Source of the DNA: Artemisia argyi
Taxonomy: Eukaryota; Streptophyta; Magnoliopsida; Asterales; Asteraceae
Reading direction: 5' to 3'
NCBI GenBank assembly: GCA_030686995.1
Contig: CM060708.1
Location: 262,134,544-262,198,543 of the forward strand
DNA length: 64,000 bases
Shown here: positions 1 through 14,778 of the stretch, piece by piece
Numbering within the stretch: the stretch's first letter is position 1
Layout: the number at the start of each line of letters is the position of its first letter
Made by a program: the position numbers and the translations under genes
The notes under the pieces: model-generated
Seen by the model: the letters and a program-made list of their open reading frames with translations, nothing else
Database searches by the model: none
What the model was told of the DNA's origin: nothing

Positions 1-1872
1 CAACTTGCAGATGAGAAACATTGGGATGAACTTGTCATTATCATTGCTGTGGTATGTATAGGGTAGAGTTCATTACCAAAAAGATTCTTCTGTGATTATT
101 ATGTTTAGTGGTTACAGTAATTTCTTGCATGACCATTGCTGAAATATAAATAGTTGTGTGCTGATTAAGCAAAGTCTATTCCTCTTATTAATAAATTGAT
201 GTTATTATGAATTTATGATATGTTGGATTTCTTAATATGTGTTGTAATGCTGCTTCTGCTGTTATAGGTAAGTGCACGCCAGAAGGAAACCAGTAGCACC
301 TCAGGAATGCGTGACACTGTTGTAACTAGCGCCCTTATTGAACATAGAGCCAAGGTACAGTTTAATCCCTGTTGAATATATCATGATCACATGCCTTTTG
401 CATCAAAATTATGTCAGTGATCTTCCATCCTGTGTTTGTTACAAATTATTGATGATATCGATATGAGTCCACAAGATTCTCCTTATTTTGTCATTATAAT
501 ATGGTATCTTAGATATCTATGTGATGGCCAAACACTTCTAGCAAGTGCTGGGACAAAGTGGGAGGGGTATTGCTGTGTTAAAATATGAATAAAGTGATCA
601 TATCTCCTTGTGTTTGTTCTGCAAGTTAGAGTAGTTTTCATGACTCTGCAATACCTCTGGTGATAAACTCTATTACGTGTGAAAATTCCAATTTAGAGGC
701 CCTAATTTGTGCGAAGTCAAGAATTCAGAATTTTCTGAATTTGAATGTTGTTATAATTTATAATTGTTTGGTGCTAAAACATTGTTGGTATTGGTATGTT
801 CATTTTTTTTCTAAAATCTTTTAAATATCTGAATATTTGGTGCACTTCTAAATGATTAATCATGTTATGCCTCCTTTTATTATCGTAGGAAGTTGTGCCA
901 AAGCGCATAGTCCAAATGGAAGATGCCATACAAAAGCGTGATTTCCCATCCTTTGCACGTCTTGCTTGTAGAGACAGCAACCAATTTCATGCAGTTTGCC
1001 TTGACACGTACCCCCCTATATTCTACATGAATGACACATCCCATAGGCAAGTTTCTACTTCTGTATGCTAATTGTAGTCATGGATTAGCAAATTAGAAGT
1101 TAACTCTAAAGTGTGATGTTATTGCAGGATAATCAGCTGCGTTGAGAAATGGAATCGTGCAGAAGAAACACCCCAGGTCTGTGCTCTATTCAAAACTTTA
1201 TATAAGAAGGCAAACACCTATGTTATGATGTAATATATATGGAACATGTAGAGTGAGGACTTGAGAAATTGTACAGGTGGCCTATACCTTCGATGCAGGG
1301 CCGAATGCGGTTATGATTGCGCGTGACAGGAAAACTGCTGCCCTTCTGCTCCAGAGGCTGCTTTATAACTTTCCCCCACAGTCAGATACTGACTTAGACA
1401 GGTATGATTTGGAATCAATCCAGCACGATTACTATTTTATCCCCAAATAAACATGACAGTATGACATTGGATTAGATGTTGGTATGCTAATTAGGAAACC
1501 TTTCAATAATGATAAGTCGGAGAAGCTTGTTGTAATGGTTTCTTGTGGGCAAAGATCGAAACTTTTCCGAATAAAGTTTTGTTAGAAAATGTAGGTCTGT
1601 GTAATCTATATACTGAGAATTTTTTTGTGTTCCCATCTTGACTTGATAGCTACATAATTGGTGACAAGTCAATACTACAAGATGCTGGGATTAAGGATAT
1701 GAAGGATGTGGAAGCTTTGGCCCCTCCCCCAGAAATTAAAGATAATATTTCAACCCAGAGATCTAAGGGAGATGTCAGTTACTTCATTTGCACAAGACCT
1801 GGTGGTGGTCCGGTTGTGCTGTCCGATGAATCTCACTCTCTCCTTGACCCACTCACTGGCTTGCCGAAGTAA
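1..1872 (+). CDS. MVD: Diphosphomevalonate decarboxylase, 3' part of gene
   Basis: This is the C-terminal ~230 codons of mevalonate diphosphate decarboxylase, the GHMP-fold enzyme that makes isopentenyl diphosphate in the last step of the mevalonate pathway. Exons by splice sites and homology: 1-51 (continues off the left edge), 268-354, 889-1046, 1128-1176, 1277-1401, 1650-1872, with phases consistent throughout. Recognisable family segments include [31 protein letters not shown] and [13 protein letters not shown]; the last codons read GLPK then TAA. Plant MVDs are about 415-420 residues, so roughly 185 N-terminal residues lie outside the window. The intron after exon 3 (1047-1127) starts with GC rather than GT, and only the GC-AG reading keeps the HRIISC coding join. 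The gene converges on the BASS4-type gene, whose coding sequence ends about 700 bp away. No damage is visible in the part present. Confidence 0.95.
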
Positions 1873-2568
1873 GAAGAAACTTTGTTTTCGATCTGTTTAT
1901 TTTCTTGTGTTTCATCAATTTTTTATGTATCTTTTTCGAGGTTTGAGAATTTTAGAATGAGAATTGTGAATCAAAGGGCACCCTATGGAGGTGTGTAAAA
2001 TACATTGAAATCAATTAGAGGACATGTACCCACAGCATGTTAACTGAATAAATTGCTGTCTTTTTTCTTCTTCAAATTGTTCTTTTCAGCATGTAAATTC
2101 ATGGTGATTTATATGTATATGAAAAAGTCAACTATGAGCTACTTCTACTTGAGCTTGGATCGGGCTTAATTGAAAGGCATTTAACTAAACTTGAGTAAAA
2201 GTTTATGATGCCACCCATGACCAAGTTTTTAAAGATATATAATACTTTTGAATTCGATCTGAGTGATCCTTCGTCTCACAAACGAAATAAACTTTGTTGA
2301 CAGTTTTAAGATTTACAGCTATTTGAACTAGTGTTGGTCAAGAAAGACTATTCATATAAAGTTACCAAAAAGGCATTCTATCAACGCTCAGAACTCAAAA
2401 GGCCATGAAAATATGTAACGGCACTTGAGTTTTTGTTTGTAGTCACTTGTAATTGTTTGGGGGATAAAGAACAACATACCGACTGAAAGCATTTCTTGTT
2501 GTATTGTCATATTTGTCACCATTATCCTTCATCTCTCAAATCAGAAATTTGGTCTTGTTGGCTGTGTC
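1873..2568. other. Intergenic, convergent 3' flanks
   Basis: AT-rich sequence between the stop codons of the MVD gene (+) and the BASS4-type gene (-). It should hold both 3' UTRs and terminators. I see no coding potential or repeat here. Confidence 0.6.
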
Positions 2569-5740
<3,172 letters not shown>

Positions 5741-6323
5741 CTTCTCACAGCCTCACATTCACTTTTTGGTTCCTTATGTGTTGAGAGTGGTAGTTATTCA
5801 TTCTTGCATTATTATCTCCATTTAAAACCCCTCGTTCTATGTCTATTGACAAATTCACCCATCATGTTACCCTCATACGTTTAATAAGTAATAACAATCA
5901 AATTCACTCCTCATTCTACGTATATTGACAAAATCACCCATCTTCATACATTTTTGTATCTTGTAACTAACTAGGATTTTTGTCCCTCAAATTATTTAAG
6001 CATATATACTTATAAAATTCTAAATACAACTCTATATTTAATTTTTTATCATCCAAAATGACAACAATCTTTATTTAGATAACTATATGTATTTTTTAGC
6101 TAAATTTTTTTATACAGTTTTACATCATTAGCTTATTAACATAGAAAGTTATAATTTCATGTAATTGACCAGGGATGGTCCGGGGGTATTCATGAATTTT
6201 TTTGATATAATGTTAATTTTTGAAAAATAACATCAATTTTTCTTAAATGTACTTGATGTATCAAAATGTGTTCTGGTTAAAAGATTATGTATACCTGATC
6301 ATATTTGATTATGGTTCAAAAAA

Positions 6324-6372
<49 letters not shown>

Positions 6373-6505
6373 GAGTAAACAGTAAACGGGATAGAATTAT
6401 GAAATTGGCCCCTGGAGTTTGTAAGTTTTAACAGACATTCATAAGTTAATGATAACAATAATAGTAGTAATAATCTGATAATGATATTGAGATTGCAGTA
6501 GAACA
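5741..6505. promoter_or_regulatory. Shared divergent promoter region BASS4 / DAP
   Basis: About 765 bp separates the start codons of two head-to-head genes, so both promoters and 5' UTRs must lie here or in each other's leader. A 41-nt run of A (about 6328-6368) sits nearer the aminopeptidase gene. I cannot assign TATA boxes with confidence in this AT-rich sequence. Confidence 0.5.
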
Positions 6506-9500
6506 ATGGCAGGAGGGATAGCTCATAGACGACTCCATATGTTTCAACAACATTCATCATCAATCCTGAAACCCTCATCCAAATTCATTCATTCATTTCC
6601 ATTCTTTCATAACCCTAATCATAATAATAATAATTTCTTACAAATCAATAACAAGAGTCGTAAAAACACTCCATCACTCTGCTCTCTCTCCACTCCCCCC
6701 GAGGTTTCTTTCTTTTTTTTTAAATAATTGTTTGATGGTGTAATATAATTGTTAGTTGAATATACTGATGTATAAATGTTTAATTATATGCAGACTAATA
6801 CTACTGGTGCTTCGATAGTCGGTGATCTTTTGGATTATCTCAATGAGTCTTGGACTCACTTTCATGCCACTGGTATTATACTAACACTACCTATGATATA
6901 CTTATAGATTTAACTGTCTAGTGGAAATGTAGCTATTGCTGGTAGATTAGTGCCAATTCAAACACTTTTTATATTGTTGCTCTTATCAGCTTATTTCATT
7001 TCGCCTTAAGGCCAAATTTCCCATGGGATTAAATAAGCTTACTGTATGATAATAAGCCGGAAAATTTGAACATATGAACTATAAGCCGAAATCAAATAAC
7101 CTTAAACAAACATCTTAGTGTTAATACTTTATACAGGCACTAAAATATGGTTTGGAAATACATTTAGTCTTACTGTATTTGTAATCCTAAACGGTACGTA
7201 ATGTATATCTTATTGGAAATATTATAGAAAATATGTCCTGATCAAGTGTAATTATTTATCTGCAAACTTTTATGTAATGCCGAACAAGTATCTTATGCAT
7301 TGAATCTTTTATCGTCTCTGAAAATATCTTTCTACAACTTTGACATTGCTCTTTGATTTCTGTATTGTATGTGTTTGGTGATAAAAGGTTTTGTTTATTG
7401 TTATAAGTATCTAAATTGTGAATCTATAGCTGAAGCAAAACGACAACTACTCGATGCTGGATTCCATCTTCTCAGTGAGAATGATGAATGGAACCTTAAA
7501 CCTGGTGGGCGTTACTTCTTCACTCGCAACATGTCCTGTCTCGTTGCTTTTGCCATTGGAGAAAAGTGAGTCACCATTAGTTTCTCTAACTATTGCATAT
7601 TATTTATTTTATCCTTTTTAAATATTTTTGATTATTTATTGGCTCAGTTTTTCAGGTATACCGTGGGCAATGGTTTCCACGTGATTGCTGCGCACACGGA
7701 CAGTCCTTGTCTGAAATTGAAGCCTAAGTCTGCATCGGCGAAATCCAACTATCTTATGGTGAATGTGCAAACATATGGTGGTGGATTGTGGCATACTTGG
7801 TTTGATAGAGATTTAAGTGTTGCTGGAAGGGTCATAGTTAGAAGTGGCGATGGCTCATTTTTACACAAATTAGTCAAAGTAAAGAGGCCCCTTTTGCGAG
7901 TGCCTACACTTGCTATTCATCTTGACCGGTTTGTTTGCTACCCCTCTTATTACTTATATTATAAAAAATTTCATGGGTATCCGTTTAACGTGTGACGGTT
8001 CATAAACTGAGACCCTCTGGTTAAGTAAACACATGATATCTTTAGGAAATACAGTATTTACATATTAGGATTTGTGGGTAGTCTAGTCTGTTTGGTTCTT
8101 TGTTTGTGCTCTGCCTTAGTTTTAGGCCCCGGACGTTGCTTTGCCTTGCTCTTCGTTGCTCCTTTAGGTTTGCCTGCTTTTCTTGCTTTTGCTTTGCCTT
8201 AGCTTTAGGCCCCGTGCATTGCTTTGCCCTGCCCTGTGTTGCTTCCTTTGGTTTGTTTGCTTGTCTTTGGGCCTTTGCTCTTTGTTTGTTTGGTGTGCTT
8301 TTGCCCGTGTACCTTGCCCCCTTGGCTCTTTGTTCTTTTTGCTTGTTTTGCCTGCTTGTGATTGCCTGCTTTTTGCTTGTGGTTATGTCGTTTTTGCTCT
8401 TTGTGCTTTGCTTTATCACCCACACACCTGCACTTGCCGGAGGTCTTTTTGGAAGCAGTCTCTCTACTCCCGGGTGCTTCCTGGAGTAGGGGTAGGATCT
8501 GTCTACGTTCTACCTCCCCAATACCCTGCTCCTGCGGGATTGGGTTTGTTGTTGTTGTTGAGTATTTACATATTAGCTCTACTGATTGTCATTATTGTAT
8601 CTGTTGTTTCTGTTATAGTAACGTGAATAAGGATGGTTTTAAGCCAAATTTGGAGACTCACCTCAACCCACTGTTGGCTACAAAACACGACGAATCATCC
8701 TCAGAATCAAAAGATAAAAGTAGTTCTAAAGATTATCATCACCCTCTACTCATGCAGGTAGTAAACATCATGCTTAACGATAAAGAAGAAAAAATTGTTT
8801 GTTGACTTGTGCTGTTATTATGTTTGAATTACATTCTCTGGGGTCATGTTTGTATTTTCAGATTTTATCAGATGAGTTGGGATGTGAAGTTGATGACATA
8901 GCGAGCATTGAGCTAAACATTTGTGATACCCAACCTAGCTGTCTCGGAGGTGCAAATGACGAATTTATATTTTCTGGAAGATTAGATAATCTTGCTTCAA
9001 GTTTTTGTGCTCTCAGAGCTCTTGTTGACTCATCCGGGTCCAAAGATCTGTCAGATGAACATGCAATTAGGATGGTTGCACTTTTCGATAATGAAGAGGT
9101 ACTTAAAATTCAGAAATGTGAACTTTTGTATCATAAGAAAATCGCTAACCCTCTTCAGTTACTATTTACTGCATATATGAAAATCTAAGTTCCGGGCCAT
9201 TTTTAAGTATTCATTGAGCATGTTGTTTGTTATTACAGCGTACAGTATATTCCTTGATAAGTTTTTCTTTGAACATTGAGCTGAATGCCAATTTAAAGTT
9301 CTTTTCAGAAATCTTTTCGCCACTAATAGAGGTAGCATTTTAGACCTGTTTACTATTGAGTCGGTCGATTTGGGTTATGTCTAACCATAAAAGTATCAAA
9401 TGTATGAACTAAAAAATTAGTTAAAAATATTTAGATTATTATTGAAAAAGAAAAACTTTTCATAGTCATATTTGACAAGCAAATAATTGAACAACACATA

Positions 9501-10758
9501 AATAAAAAGTTTGGACATAATTATGTGTGAAAAATATAGAATATAGATGATTATTAGAATAATTCAGGGAGCATTGTTGTTTTTTTTGCTAAACCTGCCA
9601 TTTTGCCACTTCTAGCCACTGATATGTTGCTTGGACATTTGCTTGGGAGTTCTTATATTTAGAAAGTTTGATGGCAATACTTTACTTGCTTACCAGCCAT
9701 GAGGGGCTATAGGGGTATTTTACCATAGCTTGTGTCCTTGAAGTATACTCAATTTAATTAAAAAGATCTTAAACCAAAAACTTCTACCATTAAGTTGTTA
9801 TCCCCATCTTTTACTGTGTATTGTTGTGTAGGTTGGTTCTGATTCAATACAAGGCGCTGGTGCACCAACCATGTTTCAAGCTATGAGGCGGATAATTGAT
9901 TGCTTGGCTAATTCATATGTCAGGGAGGGCATCTTTGAACGTGCAATTCGTCAATCATTTCTTGGTTTGTATAAATTTTGTTTATTATTGCACATTATTG
10001 GAATGAATCTTTACTCATTTTTATAATCAACAATTGTAAGCTTTTATTCAATGATATGCATTCATATGCGAAAAAACGATTAAAGATGATATCGCTATTG
10101 CTATATTTAAATATGAGGACTTGTTACTCTGTTCATATTGAGTTTAAGTTACTCTTACATCTTGCAGTTTCTGCTGACATGGCTCATGGAGTTCACCCTA
10201 ATTTTATGGACAAACACGAAGAACACCATCGCCCAGAATTGCATAAGGGTCTTGTCATTAAGCACAATGCAAACCAACGTTATGCTACCAGTGGAATTAC
10301 AGCTTTTCTTTTTAAAGAAGTCGCAAAAATCCATAACCTTCCAACTCAGGTAACTGTATGTTGCAGTTATCATTGGTTTCTATTGTTCCCTAATAGTTAC
10401 ATTTGTTTTCAAGAAAGTCAAACAAATTGAATTGACCTTATATACAGGATTTTGTGGTAAGAAACGATATGGGATGTGGATCCACTATAGGTCCTATACT
10501 TGCTTCTGGAATTGGTATCCGCACAGTTGATTGTGGAATCCCTCAGCTTTCGATGCACAGGTGATAAATTTGACCCGTACTAAAAAAGATTTCTCTTATA
10601 TTTTCTGTTTCTTTTGTTTTAATAATATATTTTGGTTATTTAATAATTGCAGTGTAAGAGAGGTATGTGGAAAGGAAGACGTAGATATCGCCTACAAGCA
10701 TTTCAAGGCATTTTACCAAACATTCTCAAGTGTGGACAAAAAACTAAATGTGGACTAG
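6506..10758 (+). CDS. DAP2: Aspartyl aminopeptidase (M18), plastid-type leader
   Basis: A complete 10-exon gene for an M18 metallo-aminopeptidase, which removes N-terminal Asp or Glu using two zinc ions and forms large tetrahedral complexes. Exons: 6506-6703, 6794-6872, 7430-7565, 7656-7928, 8619-8757, 8862-9098, 9832-9964, 10168-10349, 10448-10560, 10653-10758; phases are consistent and give 531 residues. The first ~65 residues are rich in Ser, Asn, His and basic residues with few acidic ones, as in organelle leaders; the long Arabidopsis paralog has about the same total length. Family hallmarks are [16 protein letters not shown] (metal-binding His/Asp), the SGRLDNLAS segment, [13 protein letters not shown] with its catalytic Glu pair, [10 protein letters not shown] and [11 protein letters not shown]. 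It diverges from the BASS4-type gene. Intron 4 carries a SINE. The symbol follows the long Arabidopsis paralog and is tentative. Confidence 0.94.
8069..8560 (+). mobile_element. Au-like SINE in DAP intron 4
   Basis: A 492-bp retroposed unit is flanked by a perfect 16-bp direct repeat, AGTATTTACATATTAG, at 8053-8068 and 8561-8576. The 3' ~140 bp follows the widespread plant Au SINE pattern: a GGAGGTCTTTTTGGAAGC block, GGTAGGATCTGTCTACG, CTACCTCCCC, and a GGGTTTGTTGTTGTTG tail. The first ~340 bp is a T/G/C-rich stretch with an internal tandem duplication (about 8113-8160 and 8197-8242, both holding the word TTTAGGCCCCG). This makes the unit far longer than a typical ~180-bp Au SINE. Confidence 0.85.
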
Positions 10759-10952
10759 TTATTTCCACCAAGATTTTAGGAGCAAAACAAATGTACGACA
10801 AAAACGACAGTAAGAAATCTCAACATTCTTTATACTGTCAAGAAAGCTGCATAATTTTATTAGCTTTTTTGGAAACATCAAGAAAGCAAAAGAGTTTGAC
10901 AACCAGTACGATAATTAAAGAATTGATATTTCATAAACATTAGACGATAAAC
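10759..10952. other. Intergenic between convergent DAP and ZPR stops
   Basis: Only 194 bp separate the two stop codons, so the 3' UTRs of the aminopeptidase gene and the little-zipper gene probably overlap on opposite strands. Confidence 0.6.
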
Positions 10953-11186
10953 CTAATTTTTCCCTTTGGTTTTGCTGGATTTGTTCTCTTTCTGGGAACT
11001 GGAACCAAGTTGTAGGTCATTGAGTTTTAGCTTTTGAGCATAATTAGGATCACTGTGTTTTTTCTTCAACTCAGAGAGTAGAGCCTGATTCTCTTGGTTC
11101 AATTGTTGAGCTTTCCTCCTAAGCTTTTCGTTCTCTTCAAGGATTTGGCAATTACGCACGTACAACTCTGAGTTAAGTTTTTCCAT
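10953..11186 (-). CDS. ZPR3: LITTLE ZIPPER protein (ZPR3/4-like)
   Basis: A 77-residue protein that is essentially one leucine zipper. It opens MEKLNSELYVRNCQILEEN and continues with a heptad-rich helix (LRRKAQQLNQENQALL) and a short polar Lys/Ser tail. LITTLE ZIPPER proteins pair with the zipper of class III HD-ZIP transcription factors and block their DNA binding, which tunes meristem and leaf polarity. Start choice: the ATG at 11186 matches the usual N terminus of the family. The frame stays open upstream to a possible splice acceptor near 11220 (TTCAG then CTTTG), so there may be a 5' UTR intron or an N-terminal extension. The symbol is by resemblance; ZPR3 versus ZPR4 cannot be decided. 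Confidence 0.85.
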   Translation of the reverse strand: MEKLNSELYVRNCQILEENEKLRRKAQQLNQENQALLSELKKKHSDPNYAQKLKLNDLQLGSSSQKENKSSKTKGKN

Positions 11187-11541
11187 GTCTGTTCGTTGGT
11201 TTTGCGCCTGAGACAAAGCTGAATGATGTGAACTTGAAGTTTATAAGCACTTTTTTAAATTTCTATGCATAGATTGACTTGTATATGTCAAATGTCCAAA
11301 GTTTTTACAAAATTTTAAACCACATGTATAAGTGTTACTAAGTTTAACAAAATGCCACAAATATATGTGCCTATACTAATTGACAGCCAATTTAGCGAAC
11401 CTATTTTGCTAACTACCTTTTTTTGCAAAATAAACTTCATTTAGAATTCTATGTTTTTGTTAATAAGCAAAATAAGTCAAAGTTCGAAAATAGAAAGTTA
11501 ATCATGGTACAAAGAAAAAGCCGAAATTTGCAACAACAAAT

Positions 11542-11573
<32 letters not shown>

Positions 11574-12164
11574 CCGATGCAACGACAAATAAGGTTTTAA
11601 AAGTTTATTTGGCAAATTGGCTGTCATTTTGGTGTAGACACAAATTGTGACATCTTTTAATTCTGATGTCCACCTATTAAGGAAACCTTCAAATCGACAT
11701 GGGACATCCTAAACAAAAAACGGTATAAAACAAAACCTACTCTGTGATTGATTCATGTAGATTTTCTTCCACTGCATAAGCAGAACTTTTAAAGTAAGTA
11801 TTAAACATAAACAAATTTGCTTAGGTTACCTGTGAGTGTAGGTAGTATTTCAGATGCCGATGGTAGTTGTAGCGGTTGAATGGATGTGCATATAGGTAAA
11901 TTGGTAGTTTATATATATAGATAAACATAAAGTTTCGGTTAGGGGGTTATTAGATAAAATGAAGATACGAAAGCATGAAGAGTCACATGAAACGCACAAT
12001 AAGTCTTTATAATCATCATTTTTTTTGGAAACGTTTAAATAACCGTCATTGCATGGGACTTTTGATTTTCAGTTTATCTTACACTTTAAGTTTATGTTCA
12101 TAAATCTTGTGAAATTAACAACATTTTGAGAGAGATGATTGAAAACAAGCATGGATTTGGAGCT

Positions 12165-12203
<39 letters not shown>

Positions 12204-12601
12204 CTTTGTCACGAAACTTTTGTTTTACAACGTTGATTGCTTGACAAAATACATATTTCGTGAACATCAATAATAGGTAATGATGGTAATGAGAAAATCG
12301 AGGGGTCGAACACGGAAGATATTCTCAAAGAGGAAACATTGTAATGCTGATATATGCAATGATGAAAATTGTGACGATTTTTGAGAAATGAATGAAGAAT
12401 CACGAAAAACAATAAATTGCAACATTAACCTTGTGTTCTCAGTTCTCACAGTTTGTCTTTCAAAATTGGAAACTCTGAAACTTTAGTTCAGCAATGTTGC
12501 ATTAATAGTTGTGACCATATAAGAATAGATGATTTAACATTACGCATAATAAGAGTTGAGCTAGGCCCTTGTATGGTTTCCTTGTTTATGATTACTGATG
12601 C

Positions 12602-12647
<46 letters not shown>

Positions 12648-13681
12648 ATCACCTGTAAATATCAGGTAGATCCCGACATAATTACATGAAACATATGTTT
12701 CCTAAAATGTCATATTCTTTCTTCTATACAATGGCATAATGCGTGCATTTGGTGGTCATAAATTACTAAATTTCATGTAACACATGATGTGGAAACAAGA
12801 AACGCACGATCTCTGTAATATTGAAGTACAAGATTCATGTCAATTAGCAAACGTCATGCACATATGGAGTTCACGGAACAATGACGGATATAATTCAATG
12901 GTCTCATATTCAAGCCTTTGGGCCAAACCGTTTAGCAAGTCATACCATACAAGTAAAGCTAGACTCCATGAAAAGCTGGCGCAAAACTAGTTGTCACATT
13001 CCAAGCAGGATCCAAATAGTGATTTAGAAATAGAGAGCATATGATACTGAAAAATACATGTGCATATCAGTTAAGCTTGCATGCAACCGAATATTCAAAT
13101 GTGGTTATCTTAGCTGATATGTGACGGTGAAAAAGCATATCATCTGATTCAGCTATACGCATCTACAGTTGGTGGTAAACCAATACAAATGATAAAAAGT
13201 ACTGCAATGATAAGATACCAGACACACATAGATTAACTGACTGAAGACTGACACAAGGGTAACGATTACATAAAGCAGAACATGAAGGTCATATAAAAGC
13301 ATAAGAAGTGACATAAAATATAAGTTTCGAACTTCCAAACATAGATTTTTTACATGTGAATCAACTACGTTATCGTATGCCATTTTTTTCTTCTATTCTC
13401 CCAACAAAAGAGTGATATATGATCGGAGCCTCCAAATTTTGCACGAATCCACCAGCCAAAAAGCATAACCAGGACTCCTCTATCATGTGCATTGTATCTT
13501 TGTGGTGCTGTAACTTTACAAAATAAAGTAGGGTTACTATAAGCATTAAAGTATCTCATATCAGGTAAAAATAGTAGAACTGGCAACCGAACCTGACCAA
13601 ATTATTTGTATTTGTAAAATACTAAATAGACCAACTTGGATTAAGATATATCTCTAACAGCTCGCTTAATTGGTTGAATTG

Positions 13682-13725
<44 letters not shown>

Positions 13726-14616
13726 TATTGAACCGAGTTGATTTTTACTAAAATAATTTATTGTTCTAAACAAATTTAACAAAAAGTGTTTCTAGTTGAC
13801 CATCAAAACTGACCCATCTAGATTCTAGACCAGTCACCTGCCCTTATTGCCACATGAGAAATATCAATCATGGTGTAGACATAGCTTATTATATATATAT
13901 ACTAAAAATGAACCACTTAAGAACAGTGCTTAGGAACAGTAACCCGTTTAGGAACAGTAACCATGGCAATTTACGAAATGGTCCCTCAGGTTAGCTGTAA
14001 ATCGCACCGTTAGTCCCTCGTTACCGATCTTTTGCAAATTTAGTCCTTAATAACTAAAATAAATTTTTTTACGATCGTTCCCGCAGCAACGCGCGGGTGC
14101 CCCGCTCGTTAATACTAAAAATGCCTTGACTAACAAAAACTCAATGTATGTGAAACTCAGTATATGTGGTTAGAAGCTAACCCTGGTTCTACCTAAGCAT
14201 CCTAATAGAAAAATTAAAATATTTGGACACTAAAAATATAATATAAGAGATAAGAGTAACAAGAGGTGTCAAGAAATACCTTTGCTAGGAAGAGACATAT
14301 ATTTGCAGCTCCAGCTCCGATCATCTTTCCCTATCATTCTTTCTCATCATCAACGGCAAAACAGAGCTCTCATAGAGGAGCTATTCTAGTCAACATTACG
14401 GTATTGTTGGGACCAATGAGCTTCAGAAAATAATATTGAAGCTCTCAAATACTGAAGTTGATGAGATATCCAAGATGCTGATGTGTCCATCCCAGTCAAC
14501 CTCAGTTGGTTATGCCTGCACCTCTGCCAGATCAGATAACGTGTAATGGTAGTAACCAGAACACGTATTAAGCACCCCCGATAGCCCAGGCAGGGTGCAG
14601 GCATGGCCCACGCCCC
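11187..14616. other. Intergenic, poly-A/T tracts and Helitron-like insert
   Basis: About 3.4 kb upstream of the little-zipper gene, reaching the 3' end of the R3H gene. It should hold the ZPR promoter. I see no convincing coding sequence. It has homopolymer runs at about 11544-11573 (T), 12170-12200 (T), 12603-12646 (A) and 13682-13723 (A), and a Helitron-like unit at 13886-14110. Confidence 0.6.
13886..14110 (+). mobile_element. Helitron-like non-autonomous element, copy 1
   Basis: A ~225-bp unit begins with a TATATATACTAAAAAT-type end and carries repeated GGAACAGTAA words. It ends in a GC-rich hairpin (CCCGC..GCGGG) followed by CCGCTCGTT. A second copy in reverse orientation lies at 59944-60181 and starts and stops at the same words, which fixes the boundaries. 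A 3' hairpin just before the end and no visible target duplication fit Helitrons, but the terminus is CTCG rather than the canonical CTRR. Confidence 0.6.
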
Positions 14617-14737
14617 TCAACGGGGCCGGGCTAATCCAAAACTTGCATCAGATTGTTGCTGCTGCTGAGACTGCAAACACGTGCCATCAAGTGACATTAG
14701 TTGGATTGCAGACCACACCTTACCCAAAATTATGTAT

Positions 14738-14778
<41 letters not shown>

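Noticed and set aside
8042..8805. Overlapping open frames of 70-147 codons on both strands in DAP intron 4
   Set aside because: They come from low-complexity T/G/C-rich SINE sequence inside a well-supported intron; no family resemblance.
10953..11216. Longer N terminus for the little-zipper protein starting at 11216
   Set aside because: That position is TTG, not ATG; the ATG at 11186 matches the family start.
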